Shown: positions 44,055 to 52,878, counted from the stretch's first letter. The stretch is DNA of 64,000 bases from Verrucomicrobiales bacterium (GCA_012960505.1 DUBC01000010.1:5893-69892), one strand, 5' to 3'. Numbers and translations: made by a program. Notes: generated by a model not told the origin, from the sequence alone.

Positions 44055-45617
44055 ATGAAAAACCGATTCGTCTCAATATTTCTTTGGGCTCTTCTAATTG
44101 TGTCCACCTTAGGGGCTGAGCCAAGCAAACTGAACTTTGTCTTCATTTTGGTGGATGACTTAGGAAAGCAGGACATGAGTTGCGAAGGTAGTACCTTTTA
44201 TGAGACGCCAAACATTGATGCGCTGGCACGGAGCGGGATGCAATTTTCCAATGGATATTCTACATGTCAGGTGTGCAGCCCTTCCCGCGCCAGCATCATG
44301 CTGGGCACGTACCCAGCGCGAAACAAGATTACTGACTGGATAGGTGCTGCTACTGGGAAAAACTGGCGACGTAATGACCGAGTGTTACCAGTCGATTACG
44401 TGCACGTGCTACCAAAGGAGGAAACTACCATAGCTGAAGCGATGAGGGCAGGCGGGTACAGGACCTTCTTTGCCGGTAAATGGCACTTGGGAGGAGAAGG
44501 ATCGTTCCCTGAGGATCATGGATTTGATATCAATGTTGGAGGTCATCATCGGGGAGGTCCTCCGGGAGGTTATTTTTCGCCATACAATAATCCCAAGATG
44601 AAGAACGGGCCCAAGGGTGAATCATTGCCTATACGGCTGGCCAAGGACACGGCCAACTTCATTGAAGCAAATAAGGAACAAAAATTTTTCGCTTACCTTT
44701 CTTTTTATTCTGTGCATGGGCCAATCCAGACCACTCAACCGCTTTGGCAAAAGTACCAAAAGAAAGCCGCGGCACTAGGATTGACGGGATCCCGTTTCAA
44801 GTTCGACCGCACTAAGGGAGTGCGGCAAGTGCAGGATAATCCAATCTATGCGGGAATGATGGAGTCACTCGACAACGCTGTAGGCATCGTTCTTAAAAGG
44901 CTCCGTGATTTAGATCTGGATAAGAACACTGTTGTTATCTTTACTTCCGACAATGGTGGGGTCTCGTCCGGAGACGCTTTCGCTACCTCGTGCTTGCCTT
45001 TCCGGGGCGGTAAAGGGCGTCAATGGGAGGGCGGTATTCGTCAGCCATATTACATTCATGTGCCTAACTTGACTGAACTTGGATCCACTAATTCTACGCC
45101 AGTCACTGGAGCGGACTTTTACCCTACCATTCTTGAGCTGGCTGGATTGTCTCTGAAGCCGCACCAACACGTTGATGGTGTCAGCCTCATGCCATTACTC
45201 AAGGGCGATAGGATCGCAGATCGTGATCTCTTTTGGCATTATCCGCACTACGGCAATCAGGGTGGTGAGCCTTCATCGGTTATACGATCGGGTAATTTTA
45301 AACTCATTTACTATCATGAGGATGGTAGGAATGAATTGTACGACCTTACCAAGGATATTGGTGAGAGAGCTGATCTGGCTCAGTCGGATCAGCAGAAGGT
45401 TAAGGCCCTACGGACGAAGCTGGATCAGTGGTTGAAGGAAACTGGGGCACGTATTCCTGCCCCCGATACCCGCTTCAATGCTGACTTGAAGCAACGGCAA
45501 TTAGAAAATGCTAGTGAGGGCCAATTACAGGGCCTTGAAAAGCGTGCTGCGAATTACCTTAAGAGCACTTTCGTCCCTAACAAGGATTGGTGGAGTAGTC
45601 TTGTGCCTAAGGACTGA
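44055..45617 (+). CDS. exported sulfatase, arylsulfatase A-like
   Basis: Type I sulfatase of 520 residues with signal peptide MKNRFVSIFLWALLIVSTLGA. Metal-binding start FVFILVDDLGKQDMSCEG, canonical formylglycine motif Cys74-Ser-Pro-Ser-Arg78 then ASIMLGTYPARN, followed by FFAGKWHLGGEG, YLSFYSVHGPIQ and VIFTSDNGGVSSG. The C-terminal HYGNQGGEPSSVIRSGNFKLIYY and ELYDLTKDIGE segments complete the fold. It follows the LamG gene by 194 bp on the same strand. The glycine-rich FDINVGGHHRGGPPGGY block marks a subgroup common in marine Verrucomicrobiota and Planctomycetota. Confidence 0.93.
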   Translation: MKNRFVSIFLWALLIVSTLGAEPSKLNFVFILVDDLGKQDMSCEGSTFYETPNIDALARSGMQFSNGYSTCQVCSPSRASIMLGTYPARNKITDWIGAATGKNWRRNDRVLPVDYVHVLPKEETTIAEAMRAGGYRTFFAGKWHLGGEGSFPEDHGFDINVGGHHRGGPPGGYFSPYNNPKMKNGPKGESLPIRLAKDTANFIEANKEQKFFAYLSFYSVHGPIQTTQPLWQKYQKKAAALGLTGSRFKFDRTKGVRQVQDNPIYAGMMESLDNAVGIVLKRLRDLDLDKNTVVIFTSDNGGVSSGDAFATSCLPFRGGKGRQWEGGIRQPYYIHVPNLTELGSTNSTPVTGADFYPTILELAGLSLKPHQHVDGVSLMPLLKGDRIADRDLFWHYPHYGNQGGEPSSVIRSGNFKLIYYHEDGRNELYDLTKDIGERADLAQSDQQKVKALRTKLDQWLKETGARIPAPDTRFNADLKQRQLENASEGQLQGLEKRAANYLKSTFVPNKDWWSSLVPKD

Positions 45618-45640
45618 CTGGATAAGTAAATCCTGTCAGA

Positions 45641-46108
45641 TTATTCGCTGCGACGGCGGATGAGAAACGGATCAGATTCGTCATTACTGTCATAACCGAA
45701 TGGTTGCCATCCTGCAGGAATCTTCGAACCGTTGGATGTCTTAACCTCCCATTTTTGGGTGGCGTCCCACTTACCGTTAGTGGAGCGGCGCAAGAGGAAT
45801 GGATCAAACTTATCATTACTATCGTAACCGAATGGTTGCCACCCAGCAGGGATCTTCGAACCGTTGGATGTCTTAATTTCCCATTTTTGGGTGGCGTCCC
45901 ACTTACTGTTAGTGGAGCGGCGGATGAGGAACGGATCAAACTTATCATTACTGTCATAACCGAATGGTTGCCATCCTGCAGGAATCTCCGAACCATTGGA
46001 TGTCTTAATTTGCCACTTCTCAGTTAGTTTAGTGTTACCTGCGCTCACGAAAATAGCTGAGGCGAGGGCTGCGAGAATAAGTAAGGGTTTGGCTCCAAGT
46101 TTTTGCAT
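45641..46108 (-). CDS. secreted protein built of three 44-residue repeats
   Basis: 155 residues: a signal peptide (MQKLGAKPLLILAALASAIFVSA), then almost only three tandem copies of a unit that reads KWxIKTSNGSxIPAGWQPFGYDSND and then PFLIRRSTNxKWDATQ. The last copy is cut after the RRR near the C-terminus. Units one and two differ at very few residues, and the DNA is nearly as similar, so duplication is recent. The aromatic, W-rich pattern suggests small beta-sheet modules, perhaps wall or carbohydrate binding. I recognise similar short exported repeats in Verrucomicrobiota only in general terms; no named family. Confidence 0.65.
   Translation of the reverse strand: MQKLGAKPLLILAALASAIFVSAGNTKLTEKWQIKTSNGSEIPAGWQPFGYDSNDKFDPFLIRRSTNSKWDATQKWEIKTSNGSKIPAGWQPFGYDSNDKFDPFLLRRSTNGKWDATQKWEVKTSNGSKIPAGWQPFGYDSNDESDPFLIRRRSE
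45644..46018 (-). repeat. 132-bp coding tandem repeat (about 2.8 units)
   Basis: Three consecutive near-identical units of 132 bases, all inside the 155-residue secreted protein. The unit keeps the frame (44 codons). There are no spacers and no flanking leader, so it is not a CRISPR. Units differ by a few substitutions, such as the Glu/Lys/Gln position after the repeat start. Confidence 0.75.
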
Positions 46109-46146
46109 ACTAATTGTTATAATATACTATTTAGGGTATCAAATAA

Positions 46147-48681
46147 TTAATTTACCCCTTTTTTTACTCTATAGAAGAATTGATGGCTATCAATGACTTG
46201 ACGGTCTCCCGGATCAGTATCCGTGAATTGAGTCGTACCATCTGATCCCTTAATGTTATCTATGATAATTTCCCATGAAATTAGATCCTTTGATCGTTCG
46301 ATTCTGTAATTTCTGTTGTTCTTTGAGGTGAAAGTAATTGTGAATGATTGTAATGGTCCTGGCCAGCCGTCCGCAGTAAAATCGATGATCTTGATCTGCT
46401 CTACTGGAATGCTTTGAGGATTGGTAGGGTCCGTTCCTGAGTTGACTTCTTCTCCGTCACTGTGGCCGTCCCCGTCAGTGTCATAAAGAGTGTCACTGGT
46501 ATTGTGAATGTCTTCTTCCTCGGCTTGCGTGAGCCCATCATTATCGGCGTCTTCTTCACGGTCATCAGTCAGGATTATCTGAATTGTTGAATCGGTGAAT
46601 GCTATACCGTTAGTGGAGCGGGTAACGACTTCCAGTGAACGGATCTTAATTCCTGTGCCTAGCCCGCCCGGAGCATTGGTCTGACCGTCAAGATTGTCTC
46701 CCCAGGCAACAACTGTACCGTCTTTTCTTAGTGCTATAGTGTGTTGATGTCCACTGGCGATGGCGATGACGTTGTTTAAGCCCACAGGAATATCGCTCTG
46801 TCCATGAGTGTTGCTTCCCCAAGCAGATAAAGTGCCGTCAGTGTGCAGCAATACGTTGTGATAATTTCCCGCTGCAATTGCAGCGACTCCGCTCACACCT
46901 TCCGGTACCTTAGCGGCTATCGAATGGCGGGATCCCCAAGCAACGACGGTCCCATCTTCCTTTAGTGCTATACTGTGTTGAAATCCTGCGCCGATAGCGA
47001 TCACATTGTTCAAATTAGGGGGAACATCACACTGGTCAGCATTGTTCCAACCCCAAGCAACGACAGTGCCATCTGCTTTCAGTGCTAAGCTGTGATTGTC
47101 ACCCGATGCAATCTCGATGACGCTCTTCAGTCCCGCAGGGACTTCACTTTGCCCACTGCTCCCGGCCCAACCTCCGACAGTGGAAACAACGGTGTTTTTG
47201 CCCCAAGCAACGACGGTTCCATCTTCCTTCAGTGCTAAAGTATGCCCATCACCTGCCACAACTTTAGTCACTCCACTCAAATTGACCGGTGTATCGGTTT
47301 GGCCATAATTGTTTCTACCCCAAGCAACGACAGTGCCATTCGATTTCAGGGCCAGGCTGTGCCAGACACCTGCGGCAACATCTATCACGTCATTTAAGTT
47401 GTTAGGTACATTAATCTGATCATAATTATTATTTCCCCAGGCCAGAACTTCTCCGTTTTCCCTCAGTGCTAGACTGTGAAATACGCCCGCAGCTATGGCC
47501 GGTTTGACCAGATGTCCGGTACTTGGTTCTGCCTTTACGCTGGGCGGTGCGTTTGTTTGGCCGAATTCGTTGTCGCCCCAAGTCACAATGGTTCCGTCTT
47601 CCTTCAAAGCTACGCTATGTTGGAATCCAGCCGCGATAGCAATGACATCTTTCAATCCGTTTGGGATGGTGCTTTGCCCCGAAGTGTTTCTACCCCACGC
47701 GACGACGGTGCCGTCTTCCTTCAGTGCCAGGTTGTGCCTGTTACCAATGTCTATTGAAATGACATTTCCCGAGTTCCTTAGATCTTCCGGAGGGAAGAGG
47801 TTATCGGAGGCTATTGTGATGCCCCAGCCAATTACCGTGCCGTCCGCTTTTAACGCCAAGCTATGGGTTGCTCCTCCTCCAACTTGAATCGCTCCTCCTC
47901 CTCCTTCAATTTTATTTTTCAGGCTAGAGGTAATAAAGGCCTGTCCAAATTCTCCACTTCCCCAGCCAACGACTGTGCCGTCCGCCTTTAAAGCGAGGAC
48001 ATGATCATCACCAGCAGCGATAGCCGTCACGTTATTTAAGTCATTAGGGATGTCCGTCTGGCCCTGCCAATCGTCTCCCCACACAACGACGGTCCCGTCT
48101 TCTTTTAGGGCGACACTGTGGCCGCCGCCAGCAGCAATTGCGATGACTCGATTTAAACCTTCCGGAACATCACACTGGCCCAGATCGTTGATGCCCCATG
48201 CGACGACCGTGCCGTCTGATTTGAGTGCCAAGTTGTGGAACACGCCTGCGTCTATAGCGATCACATCCTTTAAATTTCCAGGCACGTTGATCTGACCGTG
48301 CTCGTTACTTCCCCACCCGACAACGGTTCCATCATCTTTCAGTGTCAAACTGTGAAAGACGCCAGCCGATATATCAGGGATCACTGTTTTTTGTTCCACG
48401 ATACCTTCGTAGTCCAGATCGCCGGAATCATTGACCAGAAGGTTTGAGCCTTCGAGACGGAACGCGTCATTCCCGTCCCCGTCAGGATCAGTGTTTCTCA
48501 GAATCGATAAAGTATGAGTCGGTGCAGTGATGAGTTGTCCGATCTGAGTTCCTTCTGCGGCATTTTCCTGGATCTCAAAAGACTGGTCAGCAATTGCCGA
48601 GAAGCTCATGATGATGAAACTCACAAGACAGTGAATTATCGGTGGATTTGATTTTGCAGTGAAGTTCCAGTTGGCCATCAT
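46147..48681 (-). CDS. exported RCC1-repeat protein with cadherin-like, calcium-repeat and C-terminal modules
   Basis: 844 residues. A signal segment (about 1-32) is followed by the first half of a cadherin-like domain (34-92, ending DLDYE). From about 100 to 678 are 14 RCC1-type repeats of the form DGTVVAWGxNxxGQxxVPxxL then VxAIAAGxxHSLAL; after the seventh a linker KAEPSTGHLVKP divides them, giving two seven-bladed propellers. The second cadherin half (679-708: RSLEVVTRSTNGIAFTDSTI) follows, then a TSP3-like calcium repeat (DADNDGLTQAEEED and DTDGDGHSDGEEV, 709-757) and an end domain (FTITFTSKNNRNYRIERSKDLISWE, then FYRV). It probably stays at the cell surface. Confidence 0.85.
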   Translation of the reverse strand: MMANWNFTAKSNPPIIHCLVSFIIMSFSAIADQSFEIQENAAEGTQIGQLITAPTHTLSILRNTDPDGDGNDAFRLEGSNLLVNDSGDLDYEGIVEQKTVIPDISAGVFHSLTLKDDGTVVGWGSNEHGQINVPGNLKDVIAIDAGVFHNLALKSDGTVVAWGINDLGQCDVPEGLNRVIAIAAGGGHSVALKEDGTVVVWGDDWQGQTDIPNDLNNVTAIAAGDDHVLALKADGTVVGWGSGEFGQAFITSSLKNKIEGGGGAIQVGGGATHSLALKADGTVIGWGITIASDNLFPPEDLRNSGNVISIDIGNRHNLALKEDGTVVAWGRNTSGQSTIPNGLKDVIAIAAGFQHSVALKEDGTIVTWGDNEFGQTNAPPSVKAEPSTGHLVKPAIAAGVFHSLALRENGEVLAWGNNNYDQINVPNNLNDVIDVAAGVWHSLALKSNGTVVAWGRNNYGQTDTPVNLSGVTKVVAGDGHTLALKEDGTVVAWGKNTVVSTVGGWAGSSGQSEVPAGLKSVIEIASGDNHSLALKADGTVVAWGWNNADQCDVPPNLNNVIAIGAGFQHSIALKEDGTVVAWGSRHSIAAKVPEGVSGVAAIAAGNYHNVLLHTDGTLSAWGSNTHGQSDIPVGLNNVIAIASGHQHTIALRKDGTVVAWGDNLDGQTNAPGGLGTGIKIRSLEVVTRSTNGIAFTDSTIQIILTDDREEDADNDGLTQAEEEDIHNTSDTLYDTDGDGHSDGEEVNSGTDPTNPQSIPVEQIKIIDFTADGWPGPLQSFTITFTSKNNRNYRIERSKDLISWEIIIDNIKGSDGTTQFTDTDPGDRQVIDSHQFFYRVKKGVN

Positions 48682-48924
48682 TTTAATATAAGGTTTGTCG
48701 TTTCAAGGTTCGCTTGATGACATTTCTATTATCCTTTAAGTCACGAAATCGAGTCTTGAAGGTGATCGTTCTTTGACAAGCATGGCATGGTCATGCCATA
48801 AATAAAATTGGTAATGCAATGATGTAGAACCAATTACAGATGTCTGTAAATTTGAGCATCTTTGGTAGTAATAGCGATGCTTACTTTTCTCCTCTCAGCT
48901 TTCCTTTATTTATCCAAAAAGCTG

Positions 48925-50007
48925 TTATTTTTGCCCAGATAGTAGGAGTTTGACCATGGCCTTTCCCATGGCTTCACCAACATTCATGTAGGTCTCGGCA
49001 TTTCCGCCATAATGACCTCCCGAACTACCCCCTTTGGACAAGGGATGAGTGTAAACGGAGGCAACGTTGCCCTTGAACTCAGGGTACTTCCCAGACTTTC
49101 CGTCGACTGCTTGCATGGCGTCAAGAATTTGACCGCCACCATCAGTAGCACCTTTCTTAGTTTGGCCGAGAGAAGCACAGACGAAATTCGCGTTGGGAGC
49201 ATTGAAATCCTTGCGAAGGGTCTTGATGAGATGGGCAAGGTTCTTCTCGTACCGGCCTGAGAGTGCAGCGCTGCGGCTGTCCCGATCACCCTGCCACCAG
49301 AAGAAGCCGGCCACTTCGTATTTCTTGGCTCCGGGATAATACTTATCGAGCTCAGAAAGGACTTGCTTTGCCCGGGCCACATCGCCGTCGTATTGCAAGC
49401 CGGCGTACCAGCCGATCTTCTTCGGCTCAGTGCCTTTAACCCACTTTTCAGGGCTGCCCTTATAACCCGGATGGATCCAGGTCACCTCCTTCTTATCGGT
49501 GAATTCAAAGCTCTCACTACCTGGTGGAAGGAGATCCCAGCCAAGTGCCCGATTGCCGATGCAGCTCTTGAGAATTAGTACCGGTGCTTCAGTTTCTTCT
49601 CCGACGTGATGCCCGATGCCAATTTCAGGACCGATTCTGCCGGCCTTCGTAGTAAGGAACTCGTTCTTTTTGACGCTCATCTTACCGGGGCCTCCGCTTC
49701 CCATGACGAAGACGTTGCGGACATCTTTGCGTTCAGTCCAGTTATCGTCGTCGTCAACGAGGAATGGATAGAGTCCTTTTTCTTTGCAGGCGTAATCAAG
49801 ACAGCCGTCCTTGCCTCCGCCGATATTGCCGAATCCCAGCATATTGGACTGCCCCATCAGGATATAGACCTGAACCGGTTTACTTATATCGGCCGGCTTG
49901 CCGTCTGGATCCGGTAAAGTTTTATCTTCAGCCAGGACTGGCAAAGTTAGGGCCGTTAATATTGCGGAGGCAGTGATTGAGCGGATGAATTTAGTTTTGG
50001 GATTCAT
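48925..50007 (-). CDS. sialate O-acetylesterase-like SGNH hydrolase
   Basis: Secreted carbohydrate esterase of the SASA/DUF303 type, expected to remove acetyl groups from polysaccharide. Signal peptide about residues 1-26. The nucleophile is Ser54 in VYILMGQSNMLGFG; other blocks are the Gly in IGPEIGIGHH, the WWQGDRDSR segment with the oxyanion-hole region, and the C-terminal HYGGNAETYMNVGEAMG, which carries the catalytic His. The DPDGKPADISKPVQVY leader resembles many PVC members. Length 360 is normal. It sits alone on the minus strand before a hypothetical protein gene. Confidence 0.88.
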   Translation of the reverse strand: MNPKTKFIRSITASAILTALTLPVLAEDKTLPDPDGKPADISKPVQVYILMGQSNMLGFGNIGGGKDGCLDYACKEKGLYPFLVDDDDNWTERKDVRNVFVMGSGGPGKMSVKKNEFLTTKAGRIGPEIGIGHHVGEETEAPVLILKSCIGNRALGWDLLPPGSESFEFTDKKEVTWIHPGYKGSPEKWVKGTEPKKIGWYAGLQYDGDVARAKQVLSELDKYYPGAKKYEVAGFFWWQGDRDSRSAALSGRYEKNLAHLIKTLRKDFNAPNANFVCASLGQTKKGATDGGGQILDAMQAVDGKSGKYPEFKGNVASVYTHPLSKGGSSGGHYGGNAETYMNVGEAMGKAMVKLLLSGQK

Positions 50008-50038
50008 GATTGTTTATTTTTAGAGGCTATGGTTTTGC

Positions 50039-50692
50039 TTAAGGAATTGCTTGGAACATTTGTTCAATGGTGATTTTCTTGCCGACCATCTTGATTTGAA
50101 GATCAAAGAATCCGGAATCCTTGGCTTTATGCAGGAATCCAACCGATATGGATTCACCTCGCTTGGAAAAATTACTAGGGGTATTCCAACCCACTTGTTC
50201 TAGCGTCTTTTTATTAACGGCTGCCCCAATTTCATATTTTCCACTTAATAATAATCCTAGGATGGTTTCGCATTCTTCAGGCATCATTCCATTTATGGAT
50301 CCGATATGGAAATCCTTCTTGCCTACCTTAAGTATAGTCTTTTTTCGCGTATAGGGTTTGCCTGCCCAGAACTTACCCATTTGAATTTGCCCTTTTCGAG
50401 GCTTTGCACCCGGTTCAAGCCATTCACTATGGCTCATGCTTAAGCCCTGATAGGAGATTTCACGACCTTTGATTTTTTCAGGGCCCTGTAACTGTATACC
50501 CCGAAAAGGAGATGGATACATGTTGTGGGTAGAGATTTTGGAGATCTCCTTCATGCCGCATTTTTTAGCCAGAGCGATCACTTCCTTCTCCTGATCTTTA
50601 GTGAGTATTGCGCGTGGCACGTAATCTTTGTCCAATCCATAACAGGAAAGAGTCAGGGTGAATGTGAGGAAGGTTAAAAGTGTGGTTCTCAT
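50039..50692 (-). CDS. secreted protein of unknown function
   Basis: Not recognised. The ATG at 50692 gives the signal peptide MRTTLLTFLTFTLTLSCYG, possibly lipid-modified at the Cys, although the lipobox is poor. Mature residues include KKCGMKEISKISTHNMYPS and SKRGESISVGFLHKAKDSGFFDLQIKM, suggesting a compact alpha/beta domain. Upstream ATGs add a basic leader without altering the call. Its C-terminal end lies 31 bp before the esterase gene on the same strand, so the two may be cotranscribed. Confidence 0.6.
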   Translation of the reverse strand: MRTTLLTFLTFTLTLSCYGLDKDYVPRAILTKDQEKEVIALAKKCGMKEISKISTHNMYPSPFRGIQLQGPEKIKGREISYQGLSMSHSEWLEPGAKPRKGQIQMGKFWAGKPYTRKKTILKVGKKDFHIGSINGMMPEECETILGLLLSGKYEIGAAVNKKTLEQVGWNTPSNFSKRGESISVGFLHKAKDSGFFDLQIKMVGKKITIEQMFQAIP

Positions 50693-50766
50693 TTTGTTGT
50701 GACTTTTCATTTTTTTAGTTAAAGAACGCATCAGAATACATTGTTCTTAGATTAATTTTAGATTTT

Positions 50767-51129
50767 TTAGTCCAACCACCAATTGGTGTAACCGTCAGGA
50801 GCAAAAAACATTTGCAGGAAAAATACCAGCATCCCCAATAACTGCAATGAGAGATAAATGACCAGATATCGCCAACGCGGAACGAAAAGGCATAGAAGAA
50901 TAATTACCGGCACAACGAATATTGTAAAAAGTGCCAGGTTTGAAATATAAAAACCATGAATGTTATTATGCATGAGCAATGCTGATGAAAATCCTCTTGT
51001 TCCAATGCTTTCGGGCCAACCTCCGAGACTATGGTACATGTGGATCGCTAAAGAGTAATAGAGACCCAATGCTAAGAACCAAGGTATTAATGAAATAGCA
51101 ATACCCGCTTTTATTTTCATGAATGTCAC
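50767..51129 (-). CDS. small integral membrane protein, unrecognised
   Basis: 120 residues with three clear hydrophobic helices: GIAISLIPWFLALGLYYSLA, ISNLALFTIFVVPVIILLCLF and YLVIYLSLQLLGMLVFFLQMFF. The last loop ends APDGYTNWWLD. The first helix is followed by a His/Gly-containing loop (HMYHSLGGWPESIGTRG). No family is recognised. It precedes the unknown secreted protein by 36 bp in the same direction. Confidence 0.6.
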   Translation of the reverse strand: MTFMKIKAGIAISLIPWFLALGLYYSLAIHMYHSLGGWPESIGTRGFSSALLMHNNIHGFYISNLALFTIFVVPVIILLCLFVPRWRYLVIYLSLQLLGMLVFFLQMFFAPDGYTNWWLD

Positions 51130-51304
51130 TTCTTTTGATATGCCATCGAATGGTTTTCGATGTGAATCTAAAATTTAATCCAGTAATCTGGAGGATTCAT
51201 TTAAAAGTCATTTAATTGTTACCCCCTTTATAGGGGCAGATAGCTTAACTCTTACTTAAGAAATTCTTTACTCAAGTTTTGGCGCAAAGGCAATTTAATT
51301 TGAA

Positions 51305-51709
51305 TTAAAGATTGCCGGTAACTAGGGCAATGAGAACAGCGATGCTTATAATCCCTTTGGTCTTAAATAGCTGCTTACCTGAAGTGGTCCTGATGTAAGT
51401 GCCATCCCACTTGTAAAGTTGCTTACCTGAAGTGGTCCTGATGTAAGTACCATCCCACTTGTAAAGTTGCTTACCTGAAGTGGTTCTTAGATAAGTACCA
51501 TCCCACTTGTAGAGTTGCTTGCCTGAGATCGTTCTAATGTAAGTACCATCCCACTTGTAGAGCTGCTTACCTGAAGTGGTTCTGAGGTAGGTGCCATCCC
51601 ACTTGTAGAGTTGCTTACCGTTCGTGTCCAAGATGTATGAGTCTGCTAATGAAGTTGTTAACGTAGCAAAAATACAGCACGCGATACTTAGAATGATTGA
51701 ACGATGCAT
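51305..51709 (-). CDS. exported protein of 16-residue tandem repeats with C-terminal hydrophobic segment
   Basis: About 134 residues from the ATG at 51709: signal peptide MHRSIILSIACCIFATLTTSLA, a short lead-in SYILDTN, then five copies of GKQLYKWDGTYLRTTS with only Leu/Ile and Thr/Ile changes, then a partial sixth ending GKQLFKTKG. The end is a hydrophobic segment (IISIAVLIALVTGNL) that could anchor or sort the protein. The alternating polar/aromatic pattern suggests repeated beta-hairpins. I do not recognise a named family. Upstream ATG would lengthen the signal by 11 residues. Confidence 0.65.
   Translation of the reverse strand: MHRSIILSIACCIFATLTTSLADSYILDTNGKQLYKWDGTYLRTTSGKQLYKWDGTYIRTISGKQLYKWDGTYLRTTSGKQLYKWDGTYIRTTSGKQLYKWDGTYIRTTSGKQLFKTKGIISIAVLIALVTGNL
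51380..51619 (-). repeat. 48-bp coding tandem repeat, five units plus a partial
   Basis: Five consecutive units of 48 bases (16 codons) with few substitutions, and a partial unit to about 51362. All lie in one gene, in frame and without spacers. High similarity makes this a site where repeat number could change by recombination or slippage. Confidence 0.8.
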
Positions 51710-51877
51710 GATTGAATTTATACTAACAACTGCTAAGGGCAACGATGAATGGATAGAAGTTCATATGTGTAATTAAACAGCGCGATGCGCTATCAGTGAA
51801 TAATTCATTGTAACTTTCTTTGTGAGAACTCAATATCTCTAACATTAAGATGAATCTTAAATTAGTTCCATAATCTC

Positions 51878-52843
51878 ATGATTCGCTCTTACCAAATGAT
51901 GACCAAAATTCGATTTACCCCCCCCCTACTAAGAATATTGTTAAGTGCCTTGGCTTGGACCAGCATGAGTGTGCAGGCAAATGACAACTTCGAGACTCTC
52001 AAAGACTCTAAGAAGCTAGTATTTTTTGGTGACAGCATCACTTATGGTGGAGAGTACGTGGTGATTTTTGAGAGATGGTTAATGATCAATCATCCCGAGT
52101 TAAGCTTAGAAATTCTCAATCAAGGTATACCCAGCGAGACAGTCTCTGGTTTGTCCGAGCCGGGGCACCTTAGGCACGGTTTTCCGCGTCCGGACCTGCA
52201 CGAGCGTCTGGACAGGGCATTAAAGGCTTTAGAGCCTGATCTAATCATTGCCTGTTACGGTATCAACTGCGGTATCTACAAACCGTTTGATGAGGAGCGT
52301 TTCAATAGTTACAAGGATGGGTTACAGCGACTGAAGGCAAAGGCTGAGGCTCAAGGAGCTGAGATTATTTTCATGACGCCTCCGGTTTACGATAAGCCTA
52401 ACCCTAAATTTAATTATGACGATGTTATGAAAGCTTATTCCGAGTGGCTGGTCTCTAAGCGTGAGGACGGTTGGAGGGTAATCGATTTACATTCTGTCAT
52501 GGAAAAGAAGCTCGTGGATAAGCGGACCAAGGATCCGAATTTCAAGTACTCTCGTGATGGGATCCACCCTGGAACAGAGGGACATGAATTAATAGCTCAA
52601 CAGATAATTAATTTCTTTGCGGTGAGGCCACCTCTCAAAGATCCTCAACCAAATGCCTATGGTCGGTTATTGATGTTTCTTAGGGAGCGTATGCGGGTCC
52701 AACGTGACGCTTGGCTGACCGAGATAGGTCACAAGCGGCCCATGAGAAAAGGTAAATCTCTTGCTGATGCCGACAAGATAGCTGCCGAGAACACGGTGAA
52801 AATCCAACAGAATTTAGAAACGATCAGAAAGGCTTCCAACTAG
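51878..52843 (+). CDS. exported SGNH/GDSL hydrolase
   Basis: Secreted esterase-type protein of 321 residues. The catalytic block I is FFGDSITYGGEY (Ser53), block II-like GIPSETVSGLSEPGH, block III CYGINCGIY with the Asn, and block V DGIHPGTEGHELIA with Asp and His. Other ATGs at 51896 and 51899 are possible starts. The signal peptide contains nine consecutive C bases. The C-terminus from about residue 255 is basic and helical. It is common in PVC genomes near sulfatases; a deacetylase or lipase role is open. Confidence 0.88.
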   Translation: MIRSYQMMTKIRFTPPLLRILLSALAWTSMSVQANDNFETLKDSKKLVFFGDSITYGGEYVVIFERWLMINHPELSLEILNQGIPSETVSGLSEPGHLRHGFPRPDLHERLDRALKALEPDLIIACYGINCGIYKPFDEERFNSYKDGLQRLKAKAEAQGAEIIFMTPPVYDKPNPKFNYDDVMKAYSEWLVSKREDGWRVIDLHSVMEKKLVDKRTKDPNFKYSRDGIHPGTEGHELIAQQIINFFAVRPPLKDPQPNAYGRLLMFLRERMRVQRDAWLTEIGHKRPMRKGKSLADADKIAAENTVKIQQNLETIRKASN

Positions 52844-52878
52844 GGACTAATAGATTTTTCTGTTTTTTTTAATTAATG

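Noticed and set aside
45607-45996. Repeat-containing frame read across the 44-residue-repeat gene
   Set aside because: It is the alternate reading of the same tandem DNA; only the frame with signal peptide makes sense.
51380-51619. Possible CRISPR array from regular 48-bp repeats
   Set aside because: The units are contiguous, with no spacers, and code in frame for one exported protein.
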